53,716 nucleotides of DNA from Pseudonocardia sp. CNS-139 (lineage in GTDB: Bacteria > Actinomycetota > Actinomycetes > Mycobacteriales > Pseudonocardiaceae), in NCBI GenBank assembly GCA_001942415.1, contig MKJX01000187.1, positions 1 to 53,716 of the forward strand, written 5' to 3'. Position numbers and translations under genes: made by a program. The notes beneath the pieces are model-generated. The model made no database searches and was not told the DNA's origin. It saw nothing but the letters and a program-made list of their open reading frames with translations. The stretch's first letter is position 1, and each line of letters begins with the position of its first letter. This document shows positions 39,017 to 47,227 of the stretch, piece after piece.

Positions 39017-39818
39017 GCGGCCGGTCCAGCTTGTGCCCGTCGACGGTGACGTCCACCCGCTCGTCGAAGAACGCGACGAGCCCGGCCAGCTCCACCGCGT
39101 CGGGCAGCGGGCGCTCGTAGGTCCACGCGACGTCCGGCACCAGCCCGAACGAGCGGTAGCTCGCCTGCCCCTTGTACGCGCACGCGGTGCGGGTGGGGCT
39201 CGGGGCGAGCAGGTCGAGCCGGACGTCGTCGGGCGGGAGGTAGGTGCGCACCGGCAGCGCCGTCTCGAACACCAGGCTCGGGCGCGCCGACTCGGCCAGC
39301 ACGTGCCCGTCCCGTTCGATCCGCACGTGCCGCGAGCTGCGCCGGACGTCGACGCGGTGGAACGGGTCGCGCGGATGCGAGACGACCTCCTCGTCCTCCT
39401 CCAGCCAGGTGTCGAACGCGCCGAAGTCGAGCACGACGTACCGGGCGAGGTCGGGGTCGGAGGGCCGGAACGCCGCGCCCTCCCGCTCCCCGCCCGTGGT
39501 GCGCAGCGTCAGCGCCTCGCCCTCGGCGGTGTGCAGCCCGAACCCGGTGGACGGGTCGTAGACCGCCGGGCTGCCCGGCCCGAGGCGCACCGGGTGGCCG
39601 GGCGTGTCCGCGTCGGGCGCCGGGACGAGCTCGCCGTGCACGTCCGCGACCGGCACCGCGTAGCTGGGGACCACCCGCCGGGGCTCCCACACGAGCACCG
39701 CGCCGGTCGAGTCGACGACCACCTCACCGCCGACGAGCGCCCGGATCCGTTTGGGTGTGGGCTCGTAGCGGGTCTCGCCGACGAGCCTCATGAGCTGCTG
39801 GGACACCTGCACCGCCAT
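39000..39818 (-). CDS. DUF427-domain protein
   Basis: 272 residues, intact, ATG 39818. Two related DUF427 folds in tandem: PKRIRALVGGEVVVDSTGAVLVWEPRRVVPSYAVP and RHVRIERDGHVLAESARPSLVFETALPVRTYLPPDDV, the second followed by CAYKGQASYRS and VAWTYERPLPDAVELAGLVAFFDERVDVTVDG. This is the usual two-domain actinobacterial form. The biochemical function of DUF427 is not known to me; the domains look like ligand-binding beta barrels. It overlaps the AtuA-like gene tail to tail. Confidence 0.9.
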   Translation of the reverse strand: MAVQVSQQLMRLVGETRYEPTPKRIRALVGGEVVVDSTGAVLVWEPRRVVPSYAVPVADVHGELVPAPDADTPGHPVRLGPGSPAVYDPSTGFGLHTAEGEALTLRTTGGEREGAAFRPSDPDLARYVVLDFGAFDTWLEEDEEVVSHPRDPFHRVDVRRSSRHVRIERDGHVLAESARPSLVFETALPVRTYLPPDDVRLDLLAPSPTRTACAYKGQASYRSFGLVPDVAWTYERPLPDAVELAGLVAFFDERVDVTVDGHKLDRPLTPWS

Positions 39819-39869
39819 CGAGCCACGGTGACGCCGGTCGGGCGGCCGGTCAACCCCGCCCACCACCCG

Positions 39870-39924
39870 TTGCAGCAAAGCCACCCCCATGCAGCGTGGC
39901 GGCGTGAGGGTGGCTTTGCTGCAA
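39870..39924. repeat. perfect 17-bp inverted repeat (TTGCAGCAAAGCCACCC element)
   Basis: TTGCAGCAAAGCCACCC (39870-39886) and GGGTGGCTTTGCTGCAA (39908-39924) are perfect complements flanking a 21-nt loop. It starts 20 bp beyond the thiL stop, on its downstream side, and 51 bp before the DUF427 start, both minus strand. It would form a very stable hairpin and could end thiL transcription, but the high sequence order and lack of a U-tract also suit a dispersed palindromic repeat. Confidence 0.85.
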
Positions 39925-39943
39925 GTCGGGGGCGGCGCCGCGC

Positions 39944-40933
39944 CTACCGACTGAAGTGCTCCCACCTCCGGGGCCGCCCTCGTACGGCTTGCCGTCCACC
40001 AGCACCTCCGGCCCGCCCGCCGCCACCGTGCCGATCTCCCGCCACCCCTCCGGCACGGGCCCGGGGAAGGTGGCGGCCAGCGCGTGGTCCTCGCCGCCGG
40101 TGAGCGTCCAGTGCATCGGGTCGACGCCCAGCGCGCGGCCGATGTCGTGCAGCCGGGCCGGGATCTCGAACGCGGCGCTGCGCACGTCGATCTGCACGCC
40201 GGAAGCCGTCGCGACGTGGCCGAGGTCGGCGAGCAGCCCGTCCGAGACGTCGATCATGGACGTGGCCCCGGCCTTCGCGGCCTGCGGCCCCGCGGCATAC
40301 GGCGGCTCGGGCACGCGGTGCGCCGCGACCACCGCCACGGGCGAGCGGAACCCGCGGGCCAGCACCGCCCACCCCGCCGCCGCCCACCCGACGCGCCCGG
40401 CCAGTGCCACCACGTCGCCCGGCCGGGCCCCGGCCCTGGTGACGGGCTCGCGGCCCTCCAGCGAGCCCAGCGCCGTCACCGACAGCACGAGCGTCGGCGA
40501 CGACGCGACGTCCCCACCGACCACCCCCGCCCCGACCGAGCGGGCCTCCGCCCACAGTCCGTCGGCGAGCGCGGCGAGCGTCGGCACGGGCGTGTCGGCC
40601 GGGCACGCGAGCCCCACGAGCAGCGCGGTCGGCACGGCGCCATCGCCGCGACGCGGCCAGGTGGCGGCGGCCGCCTGCGCCCGATCTGCTCCGGCGCGGA
40701 CCATCGAGCGAGTGACGCACCCCCGCGACCAGCACGTCCGTGCACGCGACGACCCGCCCGTCCGGCGCGGCGACGACCGCCGAGTCGTCGCCCGGGCCGA
40801 GCAGCGTGGAGGCCGGCTGGACGCGTCCGGCGGTGACCTTGTGGATCAGTCCGAACTCGCCGATACCCGCCAGTGTGTTCTCCGCCTCTGCTTCCTCGCT
40901 CGGCGGCGGGAGCGATATGGGCACAGGGGCCAC
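39944..40933 (-). CDS. thiL: thiamine-monophosphate kinase (several indels)
   Basis: Phosphorylates thiamine-P to thiamine-PP. From GTG 40933, about 330 residues: GEFGLIHKVT, LGPGDDSAVVAAPDGRVVACTDVLV, PTALLVGLACPADTPVPTL, VGGDVASSPTLVLSVTALGSL, RPGDVVALAGRVGWAAAGWAVL, MIDVSDGLLADLGHVA and LTGGEDHALAATFPG, the PurM-like fold with its metal-binding Asp residues. Breaks cluster at 40640-40715 (several single-base losses needed to recover WSAPEQIGR...DVAAMGAVP) and at about 39968 (GGWEHFSR end). It is the usual neighbour of the DUF3515/AsnC genes. Confidence 0.9.
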   Translation of the reverse strand: MAPVPISLPPPSEEAEAENTLAGIGEFGLIHKVTAGRVQPASTLLGPGDDSAVVAAPDGRVVACTDVLVAGVRHSLDGPRRSRSGAGGRRHLAASRRWRRADRAARGARVPGRHARADARRARRRTVGGGPLGRGGGGRWGRRVVADARAVGDGAGLAGGPRARHQGRGPAGRRGGTGRARRVGGGGVGGAGPRVPLARGGGRGAPRARAAVCRGAAGREGRGHVHDRRLGRAARRPRPRRDGFRRADRRAQRRVRDPGPAARHRPRAGRRPDALDAHRRRGPRAGRHLPRARAGGVAGDRHGGGGRAGGAGGRQAVRGRPRRWEHFSR

Positions 40934-41001
40934 CTCCGGTACGTTCGGGCTTCCGACTTTCCTACCCCGGAGAGCTCGACCGAAGTGGAAAGGGGCACGC
41001 C

Positions 41002-41841
41002 GTGGTGCAGGCTTACATCCTGGTCCAGACGGAGGTGGGCAAGGCCGCCGCCGTGGCTACTGCGATCTCCGGGATCAAGGGGGTCGTCTCCGCCGAGGAC
41101 GTGACCGGCCCTTACGACGTGATCGTCCGGGCCGAGGCCGACGACGTCGACCTCCTCGGCCAGCTCGTGGTGGCGCAGGTTCAGGGTGTCAGCGGCATCA
41201 CCCGCACGCTGACCTGCCCGGTCGTCCACCTCGCCAACGGGGCCCGCCTGCCCCCTGACATCGTTCCGCCCGTGAGCGCTCCGGTCCGTCCCCGCCTGTC
41301 CGCCCCGCAGGTCGTCGCCCTCGCGCTGCCGCTGCTGCTGGCCGTCGCCGTGGCCGTGATCGCGGTCGTCGCGCGGACGCAGGGCGGGGACGCGCCGGTG
41401 CCGCCCGACACTCGGCCCCTCGCGGTGGCCCCGATCGACTCGCCGGACGCCGCCGGTCCCGACTGCACCGCCCTGGTCGGGGCGCTGCCGGCCGAGCTGG
41501 CGACGTCCGACGGCCCGCTCGTGACGCGCCCGATCGACCAGCCGGACACCGCGCCCGGCGTGCGTGCGTGGGCCGCGGCGCCCCGGCCCGTCGTGCTGCG
41601 CTGCGGGCTGACCCGCCCTGCCGAGCTGGCCCCCGACTCGGCCCTCCTGGAGGTCAACGGCGTGCGCTGGCTCCAGCTCGACGACGGCCTGCCCGAGCCG
41701 GTGCAGGTGAGCTACATCGCCGTCGACCGTCCGGTCTACGTCGCGCTCAGCACGCCGGTCGACGTCGGCACCGGCCCGCTGCAGCAGGTCGCGGACGTAG
41801 TGCGCGCCACACTGCCCGTCACCCCCGTACGCACCGGCTGA
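41002..41841 (+). CDS. AsnC-type ligand-binding domain joined in frame to a DUF3515 membrane protein
   Basis: Reads as one 279-residue frame from GTG 41002. Residues 1-76 are a stand-alone Lrp/AsnC effector (RAM) domain: QAYILVQTEVGKAAAVATAIS, GVVSAEDVTGPYDVIVRAEA and GITRTLTCPVVHL. Then comes a TM helix (VVALALPLLLAVAVAVIAVVA) and a DUF3515 extracytoplasmic domain with PDCTALVGALPAEL, VLRCGLTRPAEL and WLQLDDG. In relatives these are two separate genes; GTG 41272 would be the natural start of the second. One missing base just before it would fuse them artificially. Divergent from thiL. Function of DUF3515 unknown. Confidence 0.75.
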   Translation: MVQAYILVQTEVGKAAAVATAISGIKGVVSAEDVTGPYDVIVRAEADDVDLLGQLVVAQVQGVSGITRTLTCPVVHLANGARLPPDIVPPVSAPVRPRLSAPQVVALALPLLLAVAVAVIAVVARTQGGDAPVPPDTRPLAVAPIDSPDAAGPDCTALVGALPAELATSDGPLVTRPIDQPDTAPGVRAWAAAPRPVVLRCGLTRPAELAPDSALLEVNGVRWLQLDDGLPEPVQVSYIAVDRPVYVALSTPVDVGTGPLQQVADVVRATLPVTPVRTG

Positions 41842-41867
41842 CGCAGACGCCGTCGCAGGTACGCGCA

Positions 41868-41873
41868 TAGAGT
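41868..41873 (+). promoter_or_regulatory. -10 element for a probably leaderless mntR mRNA
   Basis: TAGAGT followed by 8 nt and the ATG at 41882, with no ribosome site between. Fits the leaderless pattern. Confidence 0.45.
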
Positions 41874-41881
41874 GGTCCGTC

Positions 41882-42547
41882 ATGGTGACGATGTCCCGGG
41901 CGACCGAGGACTACCTGAAGGCGATCTACAACCTCGCCCACCGCGGCGTGCACGTCACCACCGGCCTGCTCGCCCAGGAGCTGGGCGTGTCCGCACCCTC
42001 CGTCTCGGCGATGGTGAAGCGGCTGGAGGACGGGCGGCTGCTCGTGCGTCCGGACAGCCGCACCCTGCTGCTCACCGACTCCGGCGAGCGCGCCGCGCTG
42101 CGGGTGGTCCGCCGGCACCGGCTGCTGGAGACGTTCCTCGCCCGGGTGCTGGGCGTGCCGTGGGACGAGGTGCACGCGGAGGCCGAGCTTCTGGAGCACG
42201 CGCTGTCGGAGCGGCTGGAGGAGCGCATCGACGCCGCGCTCGGGCACCCGACGCACGACCCGCACGGCGACCCGATCCCGCCCCGCGACGGCCCGCACGA
42301 GGAGGGCTGGGGCGACGCGCTGGAGTCGGCCCCGCCCGGCTGCCGGTTCCGCGTGGACCGCGTGAGCGACCGGGACAGCGCCGCCCTGCGCTACCTCGGC
42401 GAGCTGGGCGTGTTCCCGGGGGTGCTGCTCACCGTGGAGGAGCAGGCGCCGTTCGGCGGGCCGCGGTGGGTGCGCATCGACGGCGAGCGCCAGCCGCTCG
42501 GCCCGGCGCTCACCCGCCTGGTGCACGGGCACGTCGAGCGCGAGTAG
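41882..42547 (+). CDS. mntR: DtxR/MntR-family metalloregulator with Mn-type primary site
   Basis: 221 residues, intact. Winged-helix DNA-binding domain (TEDYLKAIYNL ... SAPSVSAMVKRLEDGRLLV), dimerisation/metal domain, then a C-terminal FeoA/SH3-like domain (GCRFRVDRVSD ... LGVFPGVLLTVEEQ). Numbering matches DtxR exactly. The ancillary-site ligands His79, Glu83 and His98 and primary-site Glu105 and His106 are kept, but DtxR Met10 is Asp10 and Cys102 is Glu102. Those are the residues used by manganese sensor MntR (Asp8, Glu99), so I predict a Mn2+ sensor rather than an iron sensor. Its targets are not visible here. Confidence 0.88.
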   Translation: MVTMSRATEDYLKAIYNLAHRGVHVTTGLLAQELGVSAPSVSAMVKRLEDGRLLVRPDSRTLLLTDSGERAALRVVRRHRLLETFLARVLGVPWDEVHAEAELLEHALSERLEERIDAALGHPTHDPHGDPIPPRDGPHEEGWGDALESAPPGCRFRVDRVSDRDSAALRYLGELGVFPGVLLTVEEQAPFGGPRWVRIDGERQPLGPALTRLVHGHVERE

Positions 42548-42551
42548 CGCG

Positions 42552-43663
42552 CTACCGCAGGCCGGTGCCGCGCGCGAGGGCTGTGTCGACGAGCGTGCTG
42601 AGCAGCGTCGGGAAGTCCACGCCCGTGACGGCCCACGCCCGCGCGTACATCGAGATCGGCGTGAACCCGGGCATCGTGTTGACCTCGTTCACGGTCAGCT
42701 CGTCGTCCGGGCCGAGGAAGAAGTCGACGCGCGCGAGCCCCTGCCCGTCCAGCGCGCGGAACGCCGCGACGGCCGTCTCGCGCAGCCGCTCGGCCACGGC
42801 GTCGTCGAGCTTGGCGGGGATGTCGAACTCGCACACGTCGTCGAGGTACTTGGCCTCGAAGTCGTAGAACGCGGGCGTGGTGCCGTCGGCGCCGGTGCCG
42901 ACGATCCGGATCTCCGCGGGCACGCTCGACCGCACGCTGCCGTCGGGCAGCTCCAGCACGGCGCACTCGACCTCGCGGCCGGCCACCGCGGCCTCCACCA
43001 GCACCTTCGGGTCGTGCGCGCGCGCGGCGGCGATCGCGGCGTCGAGATCGGCCCAGTCGGTGACGCGCGTGATGCCCATCGACGAGCCCGCCCGCGCCGG
43101 CTTGACGAACACCGGCAGCCCGAGCCGCTCCCGCTCGCCGGCGTGAGCGTCGCGGTGCCCGGGCGCAGCACGACGAGGTCGCCCACCGGCAGCCCTTCGG
43201 CCCGCAGCAGCTTCTTCGCGAACTCCTTGTCCATCCCGACCGCGCTCGCGAGCACGCCCGCGCCGACGTACGGGACGCCCGCCATCTCCAGCAGGCCCTG
43301 GATCGTCCCGTCCTCGCCGAACGCGCCGTGCAGCACGGGGAAGACGACGTCGACGCCGGAGAACACCTCGCCGGCCCGGTCCGGGTCGAGCACCACGAGA
43401 CCGCCGCGCGTCGGGTCGCCGGGCAGCGCCAGCGCGGTGCGCGTCGCGTCGACGGACGGCAGCTCGCGACCGGAGATCACCAGCTCACGGGGGTTGTCGG
43501 TGCCCAGGACCCAGGCGCCGTCGCGGGTGATGCCGACGGGCACGACCTCGAACCGCGCCGGGTCCAGGTGCGCCATCACCGCACCCGCGGACACGCACGA
43601 GATCGCGTGCTCGCTGCTCCGTCCGCCGAACACCACGGCCACGCGCACCTTGTCCCGGGTCAT
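42552..43663 (-). CDS. ddl: D-alanine--D-alanine ligase
   Basis: ATP-grasp ligase making D-Ala-D-Ala for peptidoglycan. About 371 residues, ATG 43663: [81 protein letters not shown] and [28 protein letters not shown], which holds the catalytic and Mg-binding residues. One break at about 43145 (GCG needs GCGG). It converges on mntR; the two stop codons lie 4 bp apart within the palindrome GTAGCGCGCTAC. Confidence 0.95.
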
Positions 43664-43694
43664 GGCGCCAGAGACTAAGGCGTAGCGCTCCCGG

Positions 43695-44129
43695 TCACCG
43701 CACGGAGCGCCGTTGCGCCCGGGCGAACAGCGCGGCCGCGGTAGCGGCGAGCGGGACGACCGCGCCGGCCGCGGCGGTGAACAGCGCACCGAAGCCGGTC
43801 CCCAGCACCAGCAGGACCAGCGCGTGCACCACGGCGAGGCCGCCGAACACGGCGATCCCGGTGCGCCGGCCCTCCGGGAAGCGGCGCACCACGTGGGCGA
43901 GCGTCAGCCAGGCCGCCACCGCCTCCGCGGTGAGCCACGCGGCGACAGAGCCCGCGACCACCAGCGCGGCGAACACCGACGGCCCTTCCGTCCCGGCCGG
44001 CGGCACGAACGTCACGAGCGCGGCCAGGAGCCACCCGGCGTAGGCCGTGAGCAGGGCGGCGACGAGCGCGCCGCAGACGGCCGCGGCCAGCCCGACCCGG
44101 TAGCTGGTGATCATGGTGCCGGTGATCAT
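43695..44129 (-). CDS. four-TM membrane protein, unknown function
   Basis: 144 residues, intact, GTG or ATG starts near 44129. Four hydrophobic helices: [62 protein letters not shown] and [23 protein letters not shown], then a basic tail. No motif I recognise. Same strand as ddl, with 31 bp between. Upstream lies repeat array C. Confidence 0.75.
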   Translation of the reverse strand: MITGTMITSYRVGLAAAVCGALVAALLTAYAGWLLAALVTFVPPAGTEGPSVFAALVVAGSVAAWLTAEAVAAWLTLAHVVRRFPEGRRTGIAVFGGLAVVHALVLLVLGTGFGALFTAAAGAVVPLAATAAALFARAQRRSVR

Positions 44130-44160
44130 GGTCCATCCGGGCGGCCGCCGGGTAGGCCCA

Positions 44161-44255
44161 GCGACTCGCGCACACTAAAACAGCGACTCGCGGGGAATCC
44201 CCGCGAGTCGCCGGAAAAGTGCGCGCGAGTCGCTGAGAAAGTGCGCGCGAGTCGC
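44161..44255. repeat. 22-bp-phased mirror-symmetric repeat array C
   Basis: Left copies GCGACTCGC start at 44161 and 44183; right copies GCGAGTCGC start at 44203, 44225 and 44247. All within-arm steps are 22 bp. The centre is tight: GCGACTCGCGGGG, AAT, CCCCGCGAGTCGC, a perfect 13-bp hairpin stem. Located between divergent genes (membrane protein and PPOX protein). Confidence 0.9.
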
Positions 44256-44293
44256 GGTGCGGCGGGGTCCCGGGGAGGTGCCAGACTCCTGGC

Positions 44294-44740
44294 GTGGACA
44301 CTCCCGACCTCGGCCCGGTCCGCCGGATCGTCCCGGCGGAGCACGGGCTGGCGAGCGTCAGCATCGTGCGGGCGGACGGCACGCCGCACTCGTCGCTGGT
44401 GAACGCCGGTGTGACGGACCACCCGCTGACCGGTCGCCCGGTCGCCGCCTACGTCACGTACGGGCAGGTCAAGCTGCGCAACCTGCGCGCCCGGCCGGCG
44501 ACGTCGATCCTCTGGCGGGCCGGGTGGCAGTGGGCGGCGGTCGAGGGCCCGAGCGAGCTGATCGGCCCGGACGACCCGGCCGACGGCGTCGACGCCGAGG
44601 GCCTGCGGCTCCTGCTGCGCGCCGTGTTCACGGCCGCGGGCGGCACGCACGACGACTGGGACACCTACGACCGGGTGATGCGCGAGGAGCGCCGCACGGC
44701 CGTGCTGGTCGCGCCTACCCGGGTGCTCGGGAACTCCTAG
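44294..44740 (+). CDS. PPOX-class (split beta-barrel) F420/FMN-dependent oxidoreductase
   Basis: 148 residues, GTG 44294. Split-barrel flavin/deazaflavin fold: LASVSIVRADGTPHSSLVNAG, AAYVTYGQVKLRNLRARPATSILWRAGWQWAAVEGPSELIGPD and a C-terminal DDWDTYDRVMREERRTAVLVAPTRVLG. The KLRNLRARP segment is typical of TIGR03618-like F420-dependent enzymes. Substrate unknown. Its stop codon shares CTAG with the stop of the convergent MarR gene. An inverted repeat GCCAG/CTGGC sits directly before its start. Confidence 0.83.
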   Translation: MDTPDLGPVRRIVPAEHGLASVSIVRADGTPHSSLVNAGVTDHPLTGRPVAAYVTYGQVKLRNLRARPATSILWRAGWQWAAVEGPSELIGPDDPADGVDAEGLRLLLRAVFTAAGGTHDDWDTYDRVMREERRTAVLVAPTRVLGNS

Positions 44741-45177
44741 TCCCCGTCGGCCAGCAGCGGGCCGGCCAGCACCTTCTCGATCAGCGCGACCAGCTGCTCC
44801 TGGTCCTCCGGCGGGAGGTGCGCGACCAGCTCGTCGAGCCGCCCGACGACGTCGTTGTGCACCTGCACGCCCACCCGGCTGCCCTCGTCGGTCAGCTCCA
44901 CCCAGGTGCCGCGCCGGTCGGTCGTGTCGCGCGTGCGCACGGCGAGGCCGCGCTGCTCGGCGCGGTCCACGAGGTTGCTCAGGCCCGACTTCTCCATGTG
45001 CAGCAGCCGGCCCAGCTCGGCCATCCGCACCCGGTCGGTCATGCCGACGACGCACAGCAGCTCGGCCTGCTGCTGCGTGACGCCATGGTTGCGCCCGCCC
45101 TCGGCGAACAGGTTCAGCACGTGGTGCGACAGCGCGACCAGCGCCACCGCCGGCGCGCTCGTCACGAATCCGTCCAT
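44737..45177 (-). CDS. MarR-family transcriptional regulator
   Basis: 146 residues from ATG 45177 (a GTG at 45180 precedes it directly). Winged helix: QQQAELLCVVGMTDRVRMAELGRLLHMEKSGLSNLVDRAEQRGLAVRTRDTTDRRGTWVELTDEG, the classic MarR pattern with the DxR wing. No Cys for redox sensing was noted near the DNA-binding part. Divergent from an FAD oxidoreductase and LLM pair, with a strong palindrome between, so it probably represses that pair and itself. Confidence 0.92.
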   Translation of the reverse strand: MDGFVTSAPAVALVALSHHVLNLFAEGGRNHGVTQQQAELLCVVGMTDRVRMAELGRLLHMEKSGLSNLVDRAEQRGLAVRTRDTTDRRGTWVELTDEGSRVGVQVHNDVVGRLDELVAHLPPEDQEQLVALIEKVLAGPLLADGD

Positions 45178-45219
45178 CACGCCTCCCGCCCGGACCACGG
45201 TACCGGCGCCGCTTGCCTT

Positions 45220-45264
45220 CTCACTAGTTCATGAGATAAACAGTATATGTCATGAACTAGTGAG
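45220..45264. promoter_or_regulatory. perfect 15-bp inverted-repeat operator between MarR gene and FAD oxidoreductase
   Basis: CTCACTAGTTCATGA (45220-45234) and TCATGAACTAGTGAG (45250-45264) are exact complements separated by a 15-bp AT-rich spacer containing a TATAT run that could be a -10. Located 43 bp from the MarR start and 10 bp from the oxidoreductase start. Classic for autoregulated MarR control of a divergent pair. Confidence 0.8.
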
Positions 45265-45274
45265 GGGAGACGTC

Positions 45275-46332
45275 ATGAGTGCGAAGGTGATCGTGGTCGG
45301 GGGCGGGTACGGCGGCGCGGCCGCCGCGAAGGCGCTGGACCCGGCCGTCGACGTCACGCTGGTGGAGCCGCGGGAGACGTTCGTGCACCACGTCGGCGCG
45401 CTGCGGGCGGTGGTGGACCCGGCGTGGGCCGAGCGGATCTTCCTGCCCTACGACGGGCTGCTCGCCCGCGGGACGGTCCGGCGGGACCGGGCCGAGGAGG
45501 TCACGGCCGGCCGGGTCCGGCTGGCGTCCGGCGCGGTGCTCGACGCCGACTTCGTGGTGCTCGCGACCGGCTCGGCGTACCCGTTCCCGGCGAAGATCGA
45601 CGTCCCGGACCGCGCGGGTGCCCGCGAGCGGCTGCGGGCCGCGCACGACGCCGTGGCCCGCGCGACCGGGTGCTGCTGCTGGGCGCCGGCCCGGTCGGGC
45701 TGGAGTTCGCCGGCGAGATCGCGGCGGCGTGGCCGGACAAGGCGGTGACGGTGCTCGACCCGGTGCCGGATCTCTTCGGCGGCCGGTTCCCGGACGCGTT
45801 CCGCGCCGAGGTCCGCACGCAGCTCACCGACCTGGGCGTGGAGCTGCTGCTCGGCTCCGGGCTGCGGCAGCCGCCGCCGACCCCGCCCGGTGTGGCCGGC
45901 CGGTTCTCGGTGCAGACGGCAGCCGGCACGACGGTCACCGCGGACGTCTGGTTCGCCTGCTACGGCGGGGCGGCGCAGGGCGGGACGCTCGCTGCGCCCG
46001 GCGAACGGGTTGCCGTCACACCGGAGCTGCGGGTGCGCGGGCACGACACCCTGTTCGCGATCGGCGACGTCACCGACGTGCCGGAGATGAAGATGGCCGC
46101 CACGGCCAACGCGCACGCCGGCGTGGTCGCGGCGAACGTCACAGCGCTGGTGGAGGGCCGCGCGCTCACGGCCCACGAGCCGCACCCCGCGGGTATCGTC
46201 CTGCCGCTGGGCCCGAAGGGCGGCGCGTCCTATGCGCCCGACCTGGGCGTGCTGGGCGCGGAGGCGACCACCGACATCAAGGGGGACCTGTTCGTGGAGA
46301 TGTACCGCGACCTGCTCGGCGTCACCCCGTGA
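45275..46332 (+). CDS. FAD-dependent pyridine nucleotide-disulfide oxidoreductase (NDH-2/AIF-like)
   Basis: About 352 residues, ATG 45275 after GAGGGGAG. First dinucleotide-binding motif VIVVGGGYGGAAAAKALD, the VVLATGSAYPFP segment, second Rossmann motif VLLLGAGPVGLEFAGEIAAAWPDKAVTVLD and the C-terminal FAIGDVTDVPEMKMAATANAHAGVVAANV. Similar to AIF/FSP1-like NAD(P)H:quinone oxidoreductases. One break at about 45670. It overlaps the next gene by 4 bp and probably forms a MarR-controlled redox operon. Confidence 0.88.
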
Positions 46333-47227
46333 ACGCGCCGGTGTTCGGCTTCGGGCTGGAGATCGGCGTCTCCGAGGTGGACGCGCTGCTGCGGCACGCG
46401 GAGCAGGCCGACGCGGCCGGGCTCGACCTCGTGACCGTCTCCGACCACCCGTACTTCCCCGACCGGCTGGACGCGTACTCCGCCGTCGGCGTGGTGCTCG
46501 GCCGGACCCGGCAGATCAAGGCGGGCGTGAACGTCACGAACGTCCCGGTGCGGCCGGCGCCGATGCTCGCCCGCACGGTGACCTCGCTGTCGGCCCTCTC
46601 CGGCGGGCGTGTGGTGTTCGGCGTCGGGCGGGCGGGCTCGTGCAGGAGGTCGCCCGGCTGGGCATCGAGCCGCGCCCGCCCGGCGCCGCCGTCCGCGCAC
46701 TGGAGGAGACGATCACGCTGGTCAGGGCCCTGTCCGGCGGCGGCGGGCCGGTGACGTTCGACGGCGAGTTCTTCCAGGTCAAGGACCTCGTCCCGGCCGC
46801 CGCCCCGACGCCGCCGATCTGGACGGGCTCGATCGGGCCGCGCTCGCTCGCCGTCACCGGGCAGCTCGCGGACGGCTGGATCCCGACCCGCGCCTCCGAC
46901 TGGCTCAGCCGCGTCTACGCCGAGTCCCGGCCGCTGATCGACGAGGCGGCGGCCGCGGCGGGCCGCGACCCGTCGGCGGTCGGCACGGTCTACAACGCCC
47001 GCGGCCGGATCACCGACAGCCCGACGCCGTCGTTCCGCGACGACGAGGGCAAGTGGGTCGGCGGCTCGGTGCAGCAGTGGGTGGACGAGCTGACGAGCGC
47101 GGTGCTGGAGCACGGCGCGGCCGGCTTCATCCACTTCCCCGCCGACCACTCCGAGGCCGACACCGCACTCGCCCGCTGGGCACGGGAGGTCGTCCCGGCG
47201 GTGCGCGCGGCCGTCACGACGGCCTGA
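46329..47227 (+). CDS. LLM-class F420-dependent oxidoreductase
   Basis: About 300 residues, GTG 46329 (GTGA overlap). Luciferase-like TIM barrel: GLDLVTVSDHPYFPDRLDAYS, RQIKAGVNVTNVPVRPAPMLARTV, LSALSGGRVVFGVG, IWTGSIGPRSLAVTGQLADGWIP and AGFIHFPADHSEADTALARW. The DHPY segment is the usual F420-binding region. The break at about 46638 is a GGGG read as GGG. Substrate unknown. Its end overlaps the convergent MarR gene by 14 bp. Confidence 0.88.
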
